Shown here one piece after another: positions 38,032 to 46,950 of a DNA stretch of 64,000 bases. The notes under the pieces were generated by a model. It saw nothing but the letters and a program-made list of their open reading frames with translations, searched no databases and had not been told where the DNA came from. The position numbers and the translations under genes were made by a program. The DNA lies in the NCBI RefSeq assembly GCF_028767185.1, contig NZ_JARACK010000001.1:124001-188000 (forward strand), given 5' to 3'. The DNA is from Mangrovimonas aestuarii. Its GTDB lineage: Bacteria > Bacteroidota > Bacteroidia > Flavobacteriales > Flavobacteriaceae. Position 1 is the stretch's first letter. Each line of letters starts with the position of its first letter.

Positions 38032-39171
38032 TTATAGCTCGTATATAACTCCTAATCCTGCAAATTGATATGTAAACCCTCTAAATGATCTTGCCGATAA
38101 ATCTGTATAATTAGTGTTTCTGACTCTTTGATAGGCTTCTGCAGAAACAGTAAAGTGTTTTGAAAGGCTATATTGAATATCGAAACTCAAATTCAAGTAT
38201 TTATACTTAGTCATTTCTCCTATTTGCCCCTCGTTATCTCGAGCCGAAATAGCTGTATACTTTCTATTTAGCAGCTCTGCTCCTAAACCAATATCCAAAC
38301 GTTTATTTTCATAATCCAACCCTAAAGACACGCCATATTGCTCATATCCAGAACGATTAGCACCTAAGTCTGTTCGGATTAAATAGGCAAAATCCGTATC
38401 AAATTCAAGCCTCTTAGTTAAATTTGTTTTATAAAATAATTCACCCTTCCAATAATTCCAATCTCTTGTTCCATAGGGTTCTTCATCAAAGGCATCATAG
38501 GTCTCATACAGCCTTTTTTTCAAATAAGTAGACAGTCCTAACTCGTGTTTTGTCTTCAGTAACTCAAATTCCTGTTCTATGTTAAAATCGACCCCAAACT
38601 CATTATACTTCAAGTCTTTCACACCGTATTTATCATAGTTTTTATGATTAAAAAAAGCCGCTACCTCCATTTGGATATCTCTTCCTATATCCAGATCTAA
38701 TCCAGCACTTCCTCCCAAAAGCGAATACCCTAAAGGATTAATAAGAACATCTTGATCTCCATCCAACCCTTCTCTTGCCATGCGGCGAAAATAAATATCA
38801 GTGTCTAGCTTTAACGTTTTCGTTATTCGATAATCATAACGTCCTTTAATTTTTAAGCTCCAATAGCTATCGTCAGCATTTTCGTTAAAATATCGAAACT
38901 CGGGAGACGCTGATAGCCAAATTTTGTTCCCATTCCATTTTCTTTTATAATCATAATTAAGATCTATATTCTCAAAAGGGCTACTAGCCACAAGATCATC
39001 TTCAGTTAACAAAATGTCATTAAAAATAACCTTGGAAGGGCTTTTAAAGTAATTGTATTCATAGCCAGTAAGAGCAGTTACTTCTAATTCATTATCAATA
39101 TTTTTTTCTTTTTGAGCAAAAACATGAATGGAAAATAATAATACTACAGTTAGTAAGGAAGTAGTTTTCAT
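38032..39171 (-). CDS. putative outer-membrane beta-barrel protein, third gene of the ATP-grasp operon
   Basis: The product starts at the ATG 39171 because it gives a clean signal peptide (MKTTSLLTVVLLFSIHVFAQ); 379 residues. The mature chain alternates hydrophobic and aromatic residues in about 14-16 strand-like segments and ends GLGVIYEL. An in-frame ATG at 39231 lies inside the upstream ATP-grasp gene and would bury the signal. The position directly after the ATP-grasp and transglutaminase genes suggests a shared envelope pathway. Confidence 0.75.
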   Translation of the reverse strand: MKTTSLLTVVLLFSIHVFAQKEKNIDNELEVTALTGYEYNYFKSPSKVIFNDILLTEDDLVASSPFENIDLNYDYKRKWNGNKIWLSASPEFRYFNENADDSYWSLKIKGRYDYRITKTLKLDTDIYFRRMAREGLDGDQDVLINPLGYSLLGGSAGLDLDIGRDIQMEVAAFFNHKNYDKYGVKDLKYNEFGVDFNIEQEFELLKTKHELGLSTYLKKRLYETYDAFDEEPYGTRDWNYWKGELFYKTNLTKRLEFDTDFAYLIRTDLGANRSGYEQYGVSLGLDYENKRLDIGLGAELLNRKYTAISARDNEGQIGEMTKYKYLNLSFDIQYSLSKHFTVSAEAYQRVRNTNYTDLSARSFRGFTYQFAGLGVIYEL

Positions 39172-39199
39172 TTTTAGAATTATTCTTTTTTGAGGTATA

Positions 39200-40156
39200 T
39201 TAATAAATACTTTCTTGTATTGGAATGTCAATTTCTGTGTTGGTTTTTTCGGCTAATGATTTCTCAGACCTATCAATCTCTTTAACATCATCATGTTCGC
39301 ATAAAAGTTTGTTCAACCCAATTCGGTTAACCATCTGTATAGCTAACCCTGGACGGGCATTTACTTCCATTATGAGAGGTCCTTTTTCTCGGTCTATCAC
39401 TAAATCAACTCCTAAGTAATTTAAAGGTATGGCCTGAGCTGTCATTATAGAAAGCTCCAAAATCTCATTCCAAAACGGAACTTGAATATCTGTTAAAGGA
39501 TTTGAGTTATCTGGATGAAAATTGCTGTAACTTTTACCGTTATATACTTCCTTTAACCGTCCGTTAACCATATCTATACCTATACCAACACCTCCCTGAT
39601 GTAGGTTAGCCAACCCCTTAGACCTTGATGTTGGCATTCTTAACATGGCCATTATTGGTCTACACTTATAAGTTATTACCCTAAAATCAGGAACACCATT
39701 GGGGTAAATCAAATTGAAAAAGCTATGGGGAGCAACACATTCTTCAATTAAACATTTATCACTCTCCCCTTTAGAATACATGCCTGAAATAACACAAGAG
39801 ATGTGCTGCAAAACCTCTCTCTCTTCTATTAATTTATCGCCTTTCAACCATAAGGAATTCTTATTCTTGTGGATAATCATAATTCCACCTCCTCCAGAAC
39901 CCTTTGCCGGTTTTATTGCCATTGAAGAATACTGCTTACATAAATCCCATTTTTGCTTAATCTCAAAGCTTCGCTCAATGACACTAAAGGTTATTGGACA
40001 TGGCACCAGATGCTTTTCCAATGTACTCTTCATTAACACTTTATCATCTGCAAACTTGTAATCATTGGCATCATTTTCAGGATAAACAAACCTAATATTA
40101 CGGTTATTTATACCTAATATTTCTTTTTTCTTTTGAATTAGAGACTTTAAAAACAT
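39200..40156 (-). CDS. alpha-L-glutamate ligase-like (RimK-related) ATP-grasp protein
   Basis: This 318-residue protein has the ATP-grasp landmarks AIKPAKGSGGGGIMII (the Lys and Gly-rich loop), LIEECVAPHSFF, PDFRVITYK, LHQGGVGIGIDM and the metal ligands LIMEVNARPGLAIQ. The enzyme probably joins an amino acid to a peptide or other carboxyl through an acyl phosphate. The start shares its base with the stop of the transglutaminase gene (TAATG), so they are coupled. This pairing with a 7TM transglutaminase is a recurring arrangement in proteobacteria and flavobacteria whose target is unknown. Confidence 0.9.
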   Translation of the reverse strand: MFLKSLIQKKKEILGINNRNIRFVYPENDANDYKFADDKVLMKSTLEKHLVPCPITFSVIERSFEIKQKWDLCKQYSSMAIKPAKGSGGGGIMIIHKNKNSLWLKGDKLIEEREVLQHISCVISGMYSKGESDKCLIEECVAPHSFFNLIYPNGVPDFRVITYKCRPIMAMLRMPTSRSKGLANLHQGGVGIGIDMVNGRLKEVYNGKSYSNFHPDNSNPLTDIQVPFWNEILELSIMTAQAIPLNYLGVDLVIDREKGPLIMEVNARPGLAIQMVNRIGLNKLLCEHDDVKEIDRSEKSLAEKTNTEIDIPIQESIY

Positions 40157-41742
40157 TAGGCCTGAGTTTGGTGGTTTAACAATTTTCTAAATCGTATTAC
40201 TTCCGTCCACCTAAAACCAATGTACCGACCCAGTAAAAGAGATAGAGCAATGATAATAACGAGTAATTCTGGAAAAACAATTATCAATTTATAAATCTCA
40301 TCATATTGCAGTATGAAATAGCACAGAGTAACTGCTAAAAGTGTTTGTGTCAAAATATTTAAGGCATGCATAAAGCCCTCCTCTACTACGGCTGATGAAA
40401 ATCGCTCTGCAGAAATGGTTAATATAATTACTGGAAATATGGAAAGACTTTTAAGCCAAGGAAGATTTGCCAAGTGGCCAAAATAGGATCCTATTATGAT
40501 AACAAAGATCATGAAACATAATAGAACGACTAATTTTGGAGTATTCAATATTCTAGCATTATTCAGGGGGTGTGAAAGTAGCCCCACTAAAACAATTAAA
40601 AACACAAACGATAAAAGACCATTTGCAAAGCCCACTTCCATAATTGAAATAGCAATAAGGACAGGTAAAAAAACACCAAACGTTTTAATACCCACAACAT
40701 TCCGTAAGAAAGCTATAACCAAACCTCCTAGAGGTATCAAAATAAGAATCCTAAGAATATTAATTCCTATTACATTTTTTTCTATTAACCCCAGAAATGA
40801 AAAGTAATCGTGATTTATAAATTCTCTTTCATTTGTTTTAAAATATGGAAGACTTACCTTTTCATTTATTTCAAAAGCATAATCAAACTTGATTCCAGCT
40901 GTATGGGTTATCAAAAACTCATCTCCAACATATAGCTCTAAATAGTTTGCAGGCAAATATGCAAAATGGTTATTTAAAGGATCGAATGGAATCCATTGTT
41001 CGTTGATAAACACTTCTACCCAAGCGTGAGATGTTCTCTTATTTGTTTCTTCAAGAATAATACCTCCTTTAATTCTAGAAGGATACCCTAAATTTCTTGC
41101 TAGGGCCACCATCAATCTACTTTTTCCATTACAGGACGCCTTGTTTTGCTTTATAGTAGTAATGGCGTCCGTTAAGGAAACGATTGGAGCCGAAGGAATT
41201 TGGTAAACATAATCAAATATAGACTCTAATATTTCAAGGTCACTTTGCTTTCCTTGTTTTAATCGAGTCGCAATAGAAGCTATTCTACTATCATTAGCCT
41301 GTATAAATTCTGATGGCATCAGATACTCGGGTTCAACTCCACTGGTTGAAACCTTAAATTGATCTGGTAAATTAAAAGTCATTGACTTTCCTTCATAATC
41401 AAACGAATATGAGAAATCTGCGAAGTAATTGGGAGCTTCAATTCCCCACACACCTACTGAGTTTTGATTTTCTTTGAGCTTAGAAAACTTAAGTGTATCG
41501 TTTGATACATTTTTCCTAACACTTATCTTTTGATGTTTGTTCGATACCGGTATAAATGAATTTACTTGTGTCGTTCCACTTTCGGAAGATTTCAGAAAAA
41601 ACCGAAAATCAACTTGATACGTTTTCTCGGCAGGAAAACCAGTAAAATCACTTTCAAGGTAGTAAATTTTATATGAAAGAGATAGTCCCGTAGCAATGAT
41701 CAGTAGCCACACTATTAATAAATAACTAGATTTGATTTTCAT
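40156..41742 (-). CDS. transglutaminase-like domain fused to seven membrane helices
   Basis: This 528-residue protein has an N-terminal helix and a periplasmic part with a transglutaminase core. The triad residues appear as Cys204 in KASCNGKSR, His239 in TSHAWVEVF and Asp254 in WIPFDPLNNH, so it should be catalytically competent although many annotations call this family inactive. Seven hydrophobic helices fill the C-terminal half (from about 310). The ATP-grasp gene follows with 1-bp overlap, and a barrel gene follows after that. It may ligate or cleave peptide bonds at the inner membrane; inferred. Confidence 0.88.
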   Translation of the reverse strand: MKIKSSYLLIVWLLIIATGLSLSYKIYYLESDFTGFPAEKTYQVDFRFFLKSSESGTTQVNSFIPVSNKHQKISVRKNVSNDTLKFSKLKENQNSVGVWGIEAPNYFADFSYSFDYEGKSMTFNLPDQFKVSTSGVEPEYLMPSEFIQANDSRIASIATRLKQGKQSDLEILESIFDYVYQIPSAPIVSLTDAITTIKQNKASCNGKSRLMVALARNLGYPSRIKGGIILEETNKRTSHAWVEVFINEQWIPFDPLNNHFAYLPANYLELYVGDEFLITHTAGIKFDYAFEINEKVSLPYFKTNEREFINHDYFSFLGLIEKNVIGINILRILILIPLGGLVIAFLRNVVGIKTFGVFLPVLIAISIMEVGFANGLLSFVFLIVLVGLLSHPLNNARILNTPKLVVLLCFMIFVIIIGSYFGHLANLPWLKSLSIFPVIILTISAERFSSAVVEEGFMHALNILTQTLLAVTLCYFILQYDEIYKLIIVFPELLVIIIALSLLLGRYIGFRWTEVIRFRKLLNHQTQA

Positions 41743-41967
41743 GATCTGTTTTTGGGGTCTATAAATGATATACGGGGGTTGTATTTTTTTAGATTCTTTT
41801 TCATAACAAAAAGCTACAAAACCCTATTATATAACAGTTAAGTCGATATAACTCCCAGCCTAAAAGCAAAATTATTTTAAATCCACTCTTAACGTTTTAC
41901 TATTCAACAAATTACACGCACATGTTTTTTATTCAAATTACAGCCAGCGGTAAGTATAAACACTTTG

Positions 41968-42134
41968 AGTTCTGTCTTGCTTTAAAAATTATCATCTAAA
42001 ACTTCATAACTAATCTGGGACTATGCTGCCAAACTACAAAACTACTTATAAAACAGATGAACACTTACCTTCCATCTGTCCCTTCTTGATCACTACAGCT
42101 TTGTCTATTTTGCTATCTTAGATGCGGCAGAACC
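41968..42134 (+). repeat. MITE-like repeat, full-length copy G
   Basis: 167 bp from AGTTCTGTC to GATGCGGCAGAACC. The inner sequence follows the consensus (ATGCTGCCAAACTAC, CATCTGTCCCTTCTTGATC, TTTGTCTATTTTGCTATCTTAG). It lies in the 590-bp gap 41743-42332. The 225 bp before it are AT-rich with no recognised feature. Confidence 0.85.
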
Positions 42135-42222
42135 AACAAATTGGTATATATAATATTTTCTATGATTAAGAATCAAATATTATACGATTTTAACTTGCAA
42201 CTGTCATAGATATCATTGCTTC
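42129..42222 (+). repeat. direct repeat R1 (partner at 46945-47039), left arm of a long imperfect palindrome
   Basis: About 93 bp are identical to 46945-47039 except for 4 mismatches, much better conserved than the adjacent MITE-like copies. It continues into an inverted region: CATTGCTT at 42214 pairs with AAGCAACG at 42292, with an inner hairpin GGAC-TTTCC / GGAAA-GTCC at 42223-42244. A GTTGTAA end follows just before the ORF at 42333. Confidence 0.8.
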
Positions 42223-42332
42223 GGACGTTTCCTTCGGAAAGTCCTTGCGGCTGAACTGTGGGTTTCGACAAAATCCTATTTTACGCTTAAGCAACGAAAC
42301 CATACACAATCCGTTGTAAATAATTAAAAGAC

Positions 42333-42632
42333 ATGAAGTTCCTCATTTTATATTGTATGATATTTGCCCATTGTTCAAGTGCATTTTCTCAATCCAATTC
42401 AACTAAACTGAATTCAAGAACCTCTTTTAGCTTAATAAATGGATTTGGAGATTGTTACTTCGAACACAAAGTCTATCGAAACGACGAAAGTTTAAAAAAA
42501 GTAGTTCTACATAATTGGAATGGACTTACAATGATTATTAGGTACAATAAAAAAGGGAAGCCGACGAGAACGAGATTTAAAAAAGGACCTGTAATGAGTC
42601 AAGCTCCACCTTGTCATAGGGAAAATGATTAA
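42333..42632 (+). CDS. small exported protein of unknown function (cassette-like ORF)
   Basis: This 99-residue protein has a signal peptide (LILYCMIFAHCSSAFSQ) and a basic C-terminus (KKGKPTRTRFKKGP). No family was recognised. It begins 10-15 bp after the palindrome ending CCGTTGTAAATAATT and is followed by a similar CGTTATGC motif at 42643, the layout of a mobile gene cassette. Coding status is moderate. Confidence 0.5.
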   Translation: MKFLILYCMIFAHCSSAFSQSNSTKLNSRTSFSLINGFGDCYFEHKVYRNDESLKKVVLHNWNGLTMIIRYNKKGKPTRTRFKKGPVMSQAPPCHREND

Positions 42633-42693
42633 GGAAACCGAGAACGTTATGCAAATTAAAAAAAACAAGGACTGAATCAAAATAGACAAGAAA

Positions 42694-42993
42694 TTGCAAG
42701 CAAAAATTAAATACAATTTTTCTGGAAAAATGTGGAAACACGATGCAAGCGGAGGATGGTTTTTTGTCTCTTTACCAAAAGAAATTTCTAAAGAAATTCG
42801 AGAACATTTAAAATGGCAAGAAGAAGGTTGGGGACGAATGAAAGCCTCTGCAAATGTTAATGGACTTGAATGGGATACTGCAATTTGGTTCGATAAAAAA
42901 CTTGATACTTATCTACTTCCCATAAAAGCTGACATTAGAAGAAAAGCAAGTCTGAATTCAGATGATAAAATTTCTGTAAGTATTATAATATAA
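42694..42993 (+). CDS. DUF1905 domain protein
   Basis: This 99-residue beta-barrel-like protein matches DUF1905: KYNFSGKMWKHDASGGWFFVSLP, then ISKEIREHLKW, WDTAIWFDKKLDTYLLPIKADIRRK. It has no ATG. TTG at 42694 is the likeliest start, and the frame opens only at 42676 after a stop. The family function is unknown. A YafY-like regulator remnant overlaps its stop. Confidence 0.8.
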   Translation: MQAKIKYNFSGKMWKHDASGGWFFVSLPKEISKEIREHLKWQEEGWGRMKASANVNGLEWDTAIWFDKKLDTYLLPIKADIRRKASLNSDDKISVSIII

Positions 42994-43237
42994 ATAGCCT
43001 TACAAGAATAACAGTAATACTTATACAACTTCAATCCAATAAGGTTGTAACAGCTAAAGAGCTAGTTAAACGCAATGAAATTAGCCTTATAACAGTATAT
43101 AGAGACATTAAGACACTGCAAGACGCAGGAGTCCCAATCGGTTCAGGGAGCGGTGTTGGTAACTCACGGACTTGGGAAATAAATGGCCTTGGAAGATGTC
43201 TTTTTTATTTTAAAAACACAACTTTGTCTATCTTGCA
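42990..43237 (+). pseudogene. truncated YafY/WYL-family HTH regulator fragment
   Basis: The frame reads NSLTRITVILIQLQ, then KVVTAKELVKRNEISLITVYRDIKTL (positions about 14-40) and QDAGVPIGSGSGVG. This is the winged-helix N-terminus of WYL-domain regulators. The expected first codon is ATA instead of ATG, and the frame runs into repeat copy H and stops. The effector-binding WYL domain is absent. A shorter remnant of the same fragment occurs near 46855-46890. Confidence 0.75.
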
Positions 43238-43257
43238 ATCTTAGATGCGACAGAACC
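43211..43257 (+). repeat. MITE-like repeat, right-end fragment (copy H)
   Basis: Contains ACAACTTTGTCTATCTTGCA and ends TTAGATGCGACAGAACC. Only the right approximately 47 bp are present and directly truncate the regulator fragment. The same junction (ATGGCCTTGGAA then TTTTTATTTTAAAAA) recurs at 46880-46910. The stretch 43258-43390 has a short unexplained reading frame ending FGSWGGSTFETHNLNL but no recognised gene. Confidence 0.8.
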
Positions 43258-43390
43258 TCAAAAAACGATGAATTAATCTCTTTATTAATTGAATTTGATC
43301 TAAAACGAAATAAAATGTCTTTTGGATCCTGGGGAGGCAGCACTTTCGAAACTCATAATTTGAATCTATAAGCCCTACACGTCTTAAAAA

Positions 43391-43431
43391 TTCACCTTTG
43401 TTTTTTTTACTAAATTAGATGAGACAGAACC
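43391..43431 (+). repeat. MITE-like repeat, right-end fragment (copy M)
   Basis: Reads CCTTTGTTTTTTTTACTAAA then TTAGATGAGACAGAACC. It lies 60 bp upstream of the AraC gene. Confidence 0.65.
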
Positions 43432-43490
43432 AACAGTGGATAATTCAAGGATAATTTATTAACTGCCTTTGATGGCTTTTTGTTAAAAAT

Positions 43491-44363
43491 ATGCTAGACC
43501 TTTACGGATATCTCAAGACGGCTACCAATTACAAAAAACTTCAAATCCATGATTTGCTCTTTATTGAATATAAATGTTTAGTAAATGAAGTAAAAGCAGG
43601 TATTTGGTCAAAGTCTAATTACTTTGTTTTTGTGACCTCTGGTAAAAAAATGTGGCGAAGTATTTATAATGATTACATCGTTGAAGCCGGAGATTCCTTG
43701 TTTGTTAAAAAGGGAGCTAACTTGGTGCACCAGTATTTCGATGAAGATTATTGTGCGCTTATGGTATTCATACCAGACGAATTTATTAAGAAATTCATTC
43801 AAAGGTTTACCGCTATTGTGGCAAACAGTACTTCAAATGAAGAAAACCATACAGATGCCGTCATCAGGATTCAACTTGATGCGTATCTCGAAGGATATAT
43901 CAATTCACTTGCTGCTTTTTTGGACTCCCCCTCCTATCCAGACAAAAACCTTTTGCAGCTTAAATTTGAAGAATTGCTGCTTAATATCTTCACAAACCCC
44001 ATTCATAAAACATTAGCCGAGTACCTCCAATCAATAACCAAAGAACAAAGCACCCAGCTGCAGCAGGTTATGGAAGAAAACTTTGCCTATTGTCTAAATC
44101 TGGAACAGTATGCCAACCTTTGCCATATGAGTTTAAGTTCATTTAAAAGAAACTTCCAGGGTATATACAAAACGTCTCCAGGTAAATGGCTTTCCAATAA
44201 GCGCCTTGATTTGGCATCTCACCTCCTAACTACCACCGATAAAGCTGTAAATAGTATTGGATTTGAATGTGGATTTGAAGAACCTTCAAGTTTTATAAGA
44301 GCTTTTAAACAGCGTTTTTCATTAACACCGTTACAATATAGGGACACTCCTATACAACAATAA
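43491..44363 (+). CDS. AraC family transcriptional regulator
   Basis: This 290-residue protein has a cupin-like N-terminal sensor half (VEAGDSLFVKKGANLVHQYF). A C-terminal double HTH at about 190-285 contains YANLCHMSLSSFKRNFQ, KWLSNKRLDLASHLL and FEEPSSFIRAFKQRFSLTPLQYR, which matches the AraC signature. It lies 143 bp upstream of the OsmC gene in the same direction and may control it. TGCCTTTG at about 43462 is a weak -7 candidate. Confidence 0.94.
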   Translation: MLDLYGYLKTATNYKKLQIHDLLFIEYKCLVNEVKAGIWSKSNYFVFVTSGKKMWRSIYNDYIVEAGDSLFVKKGANLVHQYFDEDYCALMVFIPDEFIKKFIQRFTAIVANSTSNEENHTDAVIRIQLDAYLEGYINSLAAFLDSPSYPDKNLLQLKFEELLLNIFTNPIHKTLAEYLQSITKEQSTQLQQVMEENFAYCLNLEQYANLCHMSLSSFKRNFQGIYKTSPGKWLSNKRLDLASHLLTTTDKAVNSIGFECGFEEPSSFIRAFKQRFSLTPLQYRDTPIQQ

Positions 44364-44461
44364 CCTCCATTTAATTAAGCCAGTGGCCCATTTTTATCGC
44401 TTTGGCCTGAATTGTCAATTTTATGGACTTTTCTGCCTATCCCTCAAGGGCTTTACATACA

Positions 44462-44469
44462 TACTTTTG
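44462..44469 (+). promoter_or_regulatory. -7 box TACTTTTG upstream of the OsmC gene
   Basis: Perfect TAnnTTTG match, 37 bp before the ATG, in the AraC-OsmC gap; indicates a separate promoter for the OsmC gene. Confidence 0.5.
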
Positions 44470-44506
44470 TATTCTAATCAAGTATTAATCAATAAAGAAT
44501 AAAAGT

Positions 44507-45064
44507 ATGGAAACTCTAACAAAAACAGTAAACGGATTTAATCAAAAAGATATCGCTGTAATGGTAACAGCTCTTCAAACTAAACCTGAAATAGGCGATT
44601 TTCAACTGCGTGCTACCAACGAATGGGTAGGCGGAGCACACAACAGAAGTTATATTCAAGGTTTTTACGGAGCCTGTCAAGAAGACACTAGCAGAACCGA
44701 ACCATTTATTTACGATAATGACGAACCACCAGTACTTCTCGGAAACAATAAAGGGGCAAATCCAGGTGAGGTAATACTTCACGGTTTATTAGGATGTATG
44801 ACTACGGCCATGGTATTATTGGCAGCCGCAAGAGGTATTGAAATTGAAGGTGTATCTTCAAAAATTGAAGGCGACATAGACATCAAAGGTTTTCTTGGAT
44901 TGAATTCTACAGGCCCTAAAGGATTTAAGCAAATCAGGGTGACTTTTGACATCAAAGGGTCAGATGAAGCACAAAAACTGGAATTAATAACTTTGGCTAA
45001 GCAATCGCCAATCTTCAATTCGCTTATCAACCCAATGGATGTTCAAGTAGGGTTGCAAAATTAA
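44507..45064 (+). CDS. OsmC family protein
   Basis: This 185-residue protein has the OsmC core NPGEVILHGLLGCMTTAMVLLAAARGI (positions about 88-113), including the conserved Cys in LLGCM. A later SSKIEGDIDIKG strand and GFKQIRVTFDI follow. OsmC/Ohr proteins reduce organic hydroperoxides with paired thiols; only one Cys of the pair is obvious, the second expected Cys not being clear. It follows the AraC gene and repeat copy I starts 17 bp after its stop. Confidence 0.88.
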   Translation: METLTKTVNGFNQKDIAVMVTALQTKPEIGDFQLRATNEWVGGAHNRSYIQGFYGACQEDTSRTEPFIYDNDEPPVLLGNNKGANPGEVILHGLLGCMTTAMVLLAAARGIEIEGVSSKIEGDIDIKGFLGLNSTGPKGFKQIRVTFDIKGSDEAQKLELITLAKQSPIFNSLINPMDVQVGLQN

Positions 45065-45080
45065 CTAAATATAGTTCAAG

Positions 45081-45228
45081 CGTTCTGTCGCATTTTTAGA
45101 AATAAATTCTAAAAAATAATAGTTAGCTTGGCTTTATACTGCCAAATACAAATGACTCAGATGCGACAGAACCACTTTGTTTATTTTGCTAACTTAGATG
45201 CGACAGAACCCTTAGTTGTGACAGAACC
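45081..45228 (+). repeat. MITE-like repeat with three tandem right ends (copy I)
   Basis: Left end CGTTCTGTCGCATTTTTAG. Right ends finish at 45173 (GATGCGACAGAACC), 45210 (TTAGATGCGACAGAACC) and 45228 (GTGACAGAACC). The part between the first two repeats ACTTTGTTTATTTTGCTAAC, the normal inner right end. It looks like nested insertion or end slippage. A TATATTTC at 45230 is a weak -7 candidate for the next gene. Confidence 0.8.
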
Positions 45229-45266
45229 ACTATATTTCAGTATAACAAAAACCTAATTTAAAGGCT

Positions 45267-46523
45267 ATGAAAAAAAGTCTCTTTATTTATTTTCACAAAT
45301 TACGTGAGCAATTATGGTTTAGACCTTTACTGTTCTGTTTAATCTCAATTAGTGGGGCACTATTTGCACAACAAGCAGATGGAACAAAATTAGACAAAAT
45401 AGTTCCTTCTATAAAAAAAGAATCGATTGAGGGCTTGTTGGACACGATATCTGCTAGCATGTTAGTCATCTCAATATTTGCTGTAGGATCCATGTTATCG
45501 GCACTCTCTTCGGCAAGTAGAACGGCTACTCCAAGATCCTTCCACATTGTGGTAACAGATGATATGTCGCAAAATGCGTTATCAGTTTTCATAGGATCAT
45601 TCATATTTAGTATCGTCGCCACTTTAGCCCTAGACAATGGTTTTTATGGTAAGTCCGGAATATTTATTCTTTTTTTGTTTACCCTATCACTTTTTGTCTT
45701 AATAATACTTACTTTCTTACAATGGGTCAATAGAATTTCGAGATTAGGGCGATTAGAACATACCATATCTCAAGTAGAATCTGTTACAGCTAAATCCCTA
45801 GCTAATTATATTAAACAACCATTCCTAAATGCGCTTCCTATAACGACCCCATTGTCAGATGCTCAAATAGTATTTAGTAACACTGTTGGCTATGTCCAAC
45901 ATGTGGATATCGCAGCTCTACAAACATTGGCTAAAGAGAACGGCTTAAAAATTCAACTTAATTGCCTACCCGGTGATTTTATTCATGAAAATTTTGCGAT
46001 TATATCCTTTACTAATATAGAGGGTCCAGAATTAGATACAATAAAAAAAAAGATGAATGATGCCATTCATATTGGCAATACACGGTGGTTTGACGAAGAT
46101 CCTCGATTTGGGTTTATTGCATTAACAGAAATTGCCAGTAAGGCCCTTTCTCCAGGAATTAATGACCCCGGAACCGCTATTCAAATTATAGGCAGCCATG
46201 AACGATTGTTTTTTTTATGGAATCAATTCAATCAAAATAACAATGAAAATAGTATTATTTATGATTGTATAACAGTCCCTAAAATTTCAATGATAGATTT
46301 TTTTGATGATGCTTTTCGGCCTATTTCAAGAGATGGTGCTAACAATATAGAAGTAATGTTAAGATTACAAAAAGTATTTAAATCAATAGAAACCATAAAC
46401 CATGAAAATATAAAAACATTGGCAACTCAATATTCAAGGGAAGCCTACAATAGAGCTGAACAGTCCATGAAATTTAAACCTGACTTGGATAAATTGAGAA
46501 AGGAATGTTTATTCTATCATTAA
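45267..46523 (+). CDS. DUF2254 family membrane protein
   Basis: This 418-residue protein has four hydrophobic segments in the first 160 residues (FRPLLFCLISISGALF, SASMLVISIFAVGSMLSAL, ALSVFIGSFIFSIVATLAL, FILFLFTLSLFVLIIL). A long soluble C-terminus contains DDPRFGFIAL-like and SPGINDPGTAIQII motifs characteristic of DUF2254. The function of the family is unknown. It is codirectional with the upstream OsmC gene but separated by repeat copy I. Confidence 0.88.
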   Translation: MKKSLFIYFHKLREQLWFRPLLFCLISISGALFAQQADGTKLDKIVPSIKKESIEGLLDTISASMLVISIFAVGSMLSALSSASRTATPRSFHIVVTDDMSQNALSVFIGSFIFSIVATLALDNGFYGKSGIFILFLFTLSLFVLIILTFLQWVNRISRLGRLEHTISQVESVTAKSLANYIKQPFLNALPITTPLSDAQIVFSNTVGYVQHVDIAALQTLAKENGLKIQLNCLPGDFIHENFAIISFTNIEGPELDTIKKKMNDAIHIGNTRWFDEDPRFGFIALTEIASKALSPGINDPGTAIQIIGSHERLFFLWNQFNQNNNENSIIYDCITVPKISMIDFFDDAFRPISRDGANNIEVMLRLQKVFKSIETINHENIKTLATQYSREAYNRAEQSMKFKPDLDKLRKECLFYH

Positions 46524-46661
46524 GTAAACCTAGGTACAACACTATATAACCGCAATTATGGCGGATTTGACTACGTCCGTACCCACTCAGAATTGCTAAC
46601 AACGGCGCTAAAGCGAAAAACAAACTAAACCAAACAGATAACTTACGGTTATACGATCCGT

Positions 46662-46826
46662 GGTTCTGTCGCATTTATAGAATTATGATCTAAAATTTCA
46701 AAGCTAGACTGACCTTTTGCTGCCAAACTAAAAAACGACTTATAAACAGACAAATAACAGCTGTCCATCTGTCTCTTTTTAATAAAAACAACTTTGTTTA
46801 TTTTACTAACTTAGGTGCGAAAGCCC
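46662..46826 (+). repeat. MITE-like repeat, full-length copy J
   Basis: 165 bp from GGTTCTGTCGCATTTATAG to TTAGGTGCGAAAGCCC, the best-preserved left half in the window (GAATTATGATCTAAAATTTC). It lies within the 46524-47160 gap, just downstream of a GCTAACAACG motif (46595) and a short CCGC/GCGG hairpin near 46552. Confidence 0.85.
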
Positions 46827-46906
46827 ACATTCAACCTATTATAAATAGGTAGCTACATAATCACGACTTGGTAAATGAATGGCCTTGGAACACATCTTTT
46901 TTATTT

Positions 46907-46950
46907 TAAAAATACAACTTAGATTATTTCCTTCTTAGAGCCTTAGAACC
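46907..46950 (+). repeat. MITE-like repeat, right-end fragment (copy K) joined to a regulator remnant
   Basis: ATACAACTTAGATTATTTCC then CTTAGAGCCTTAGAACC, with the left side ATGGCCTTGGAACACATC shared with 43180-43215. Direct repeat R2 follows without a gap. Confidence 0.6.

Noticed and set aside
43183-43371. 62-residue frame overlapping repeat copy H.
   Set aside because: It starts inside the regulator fragment, runs through the repeat end and has no family features; the C-terminal part may be an old gene remnant but cannot be supported.
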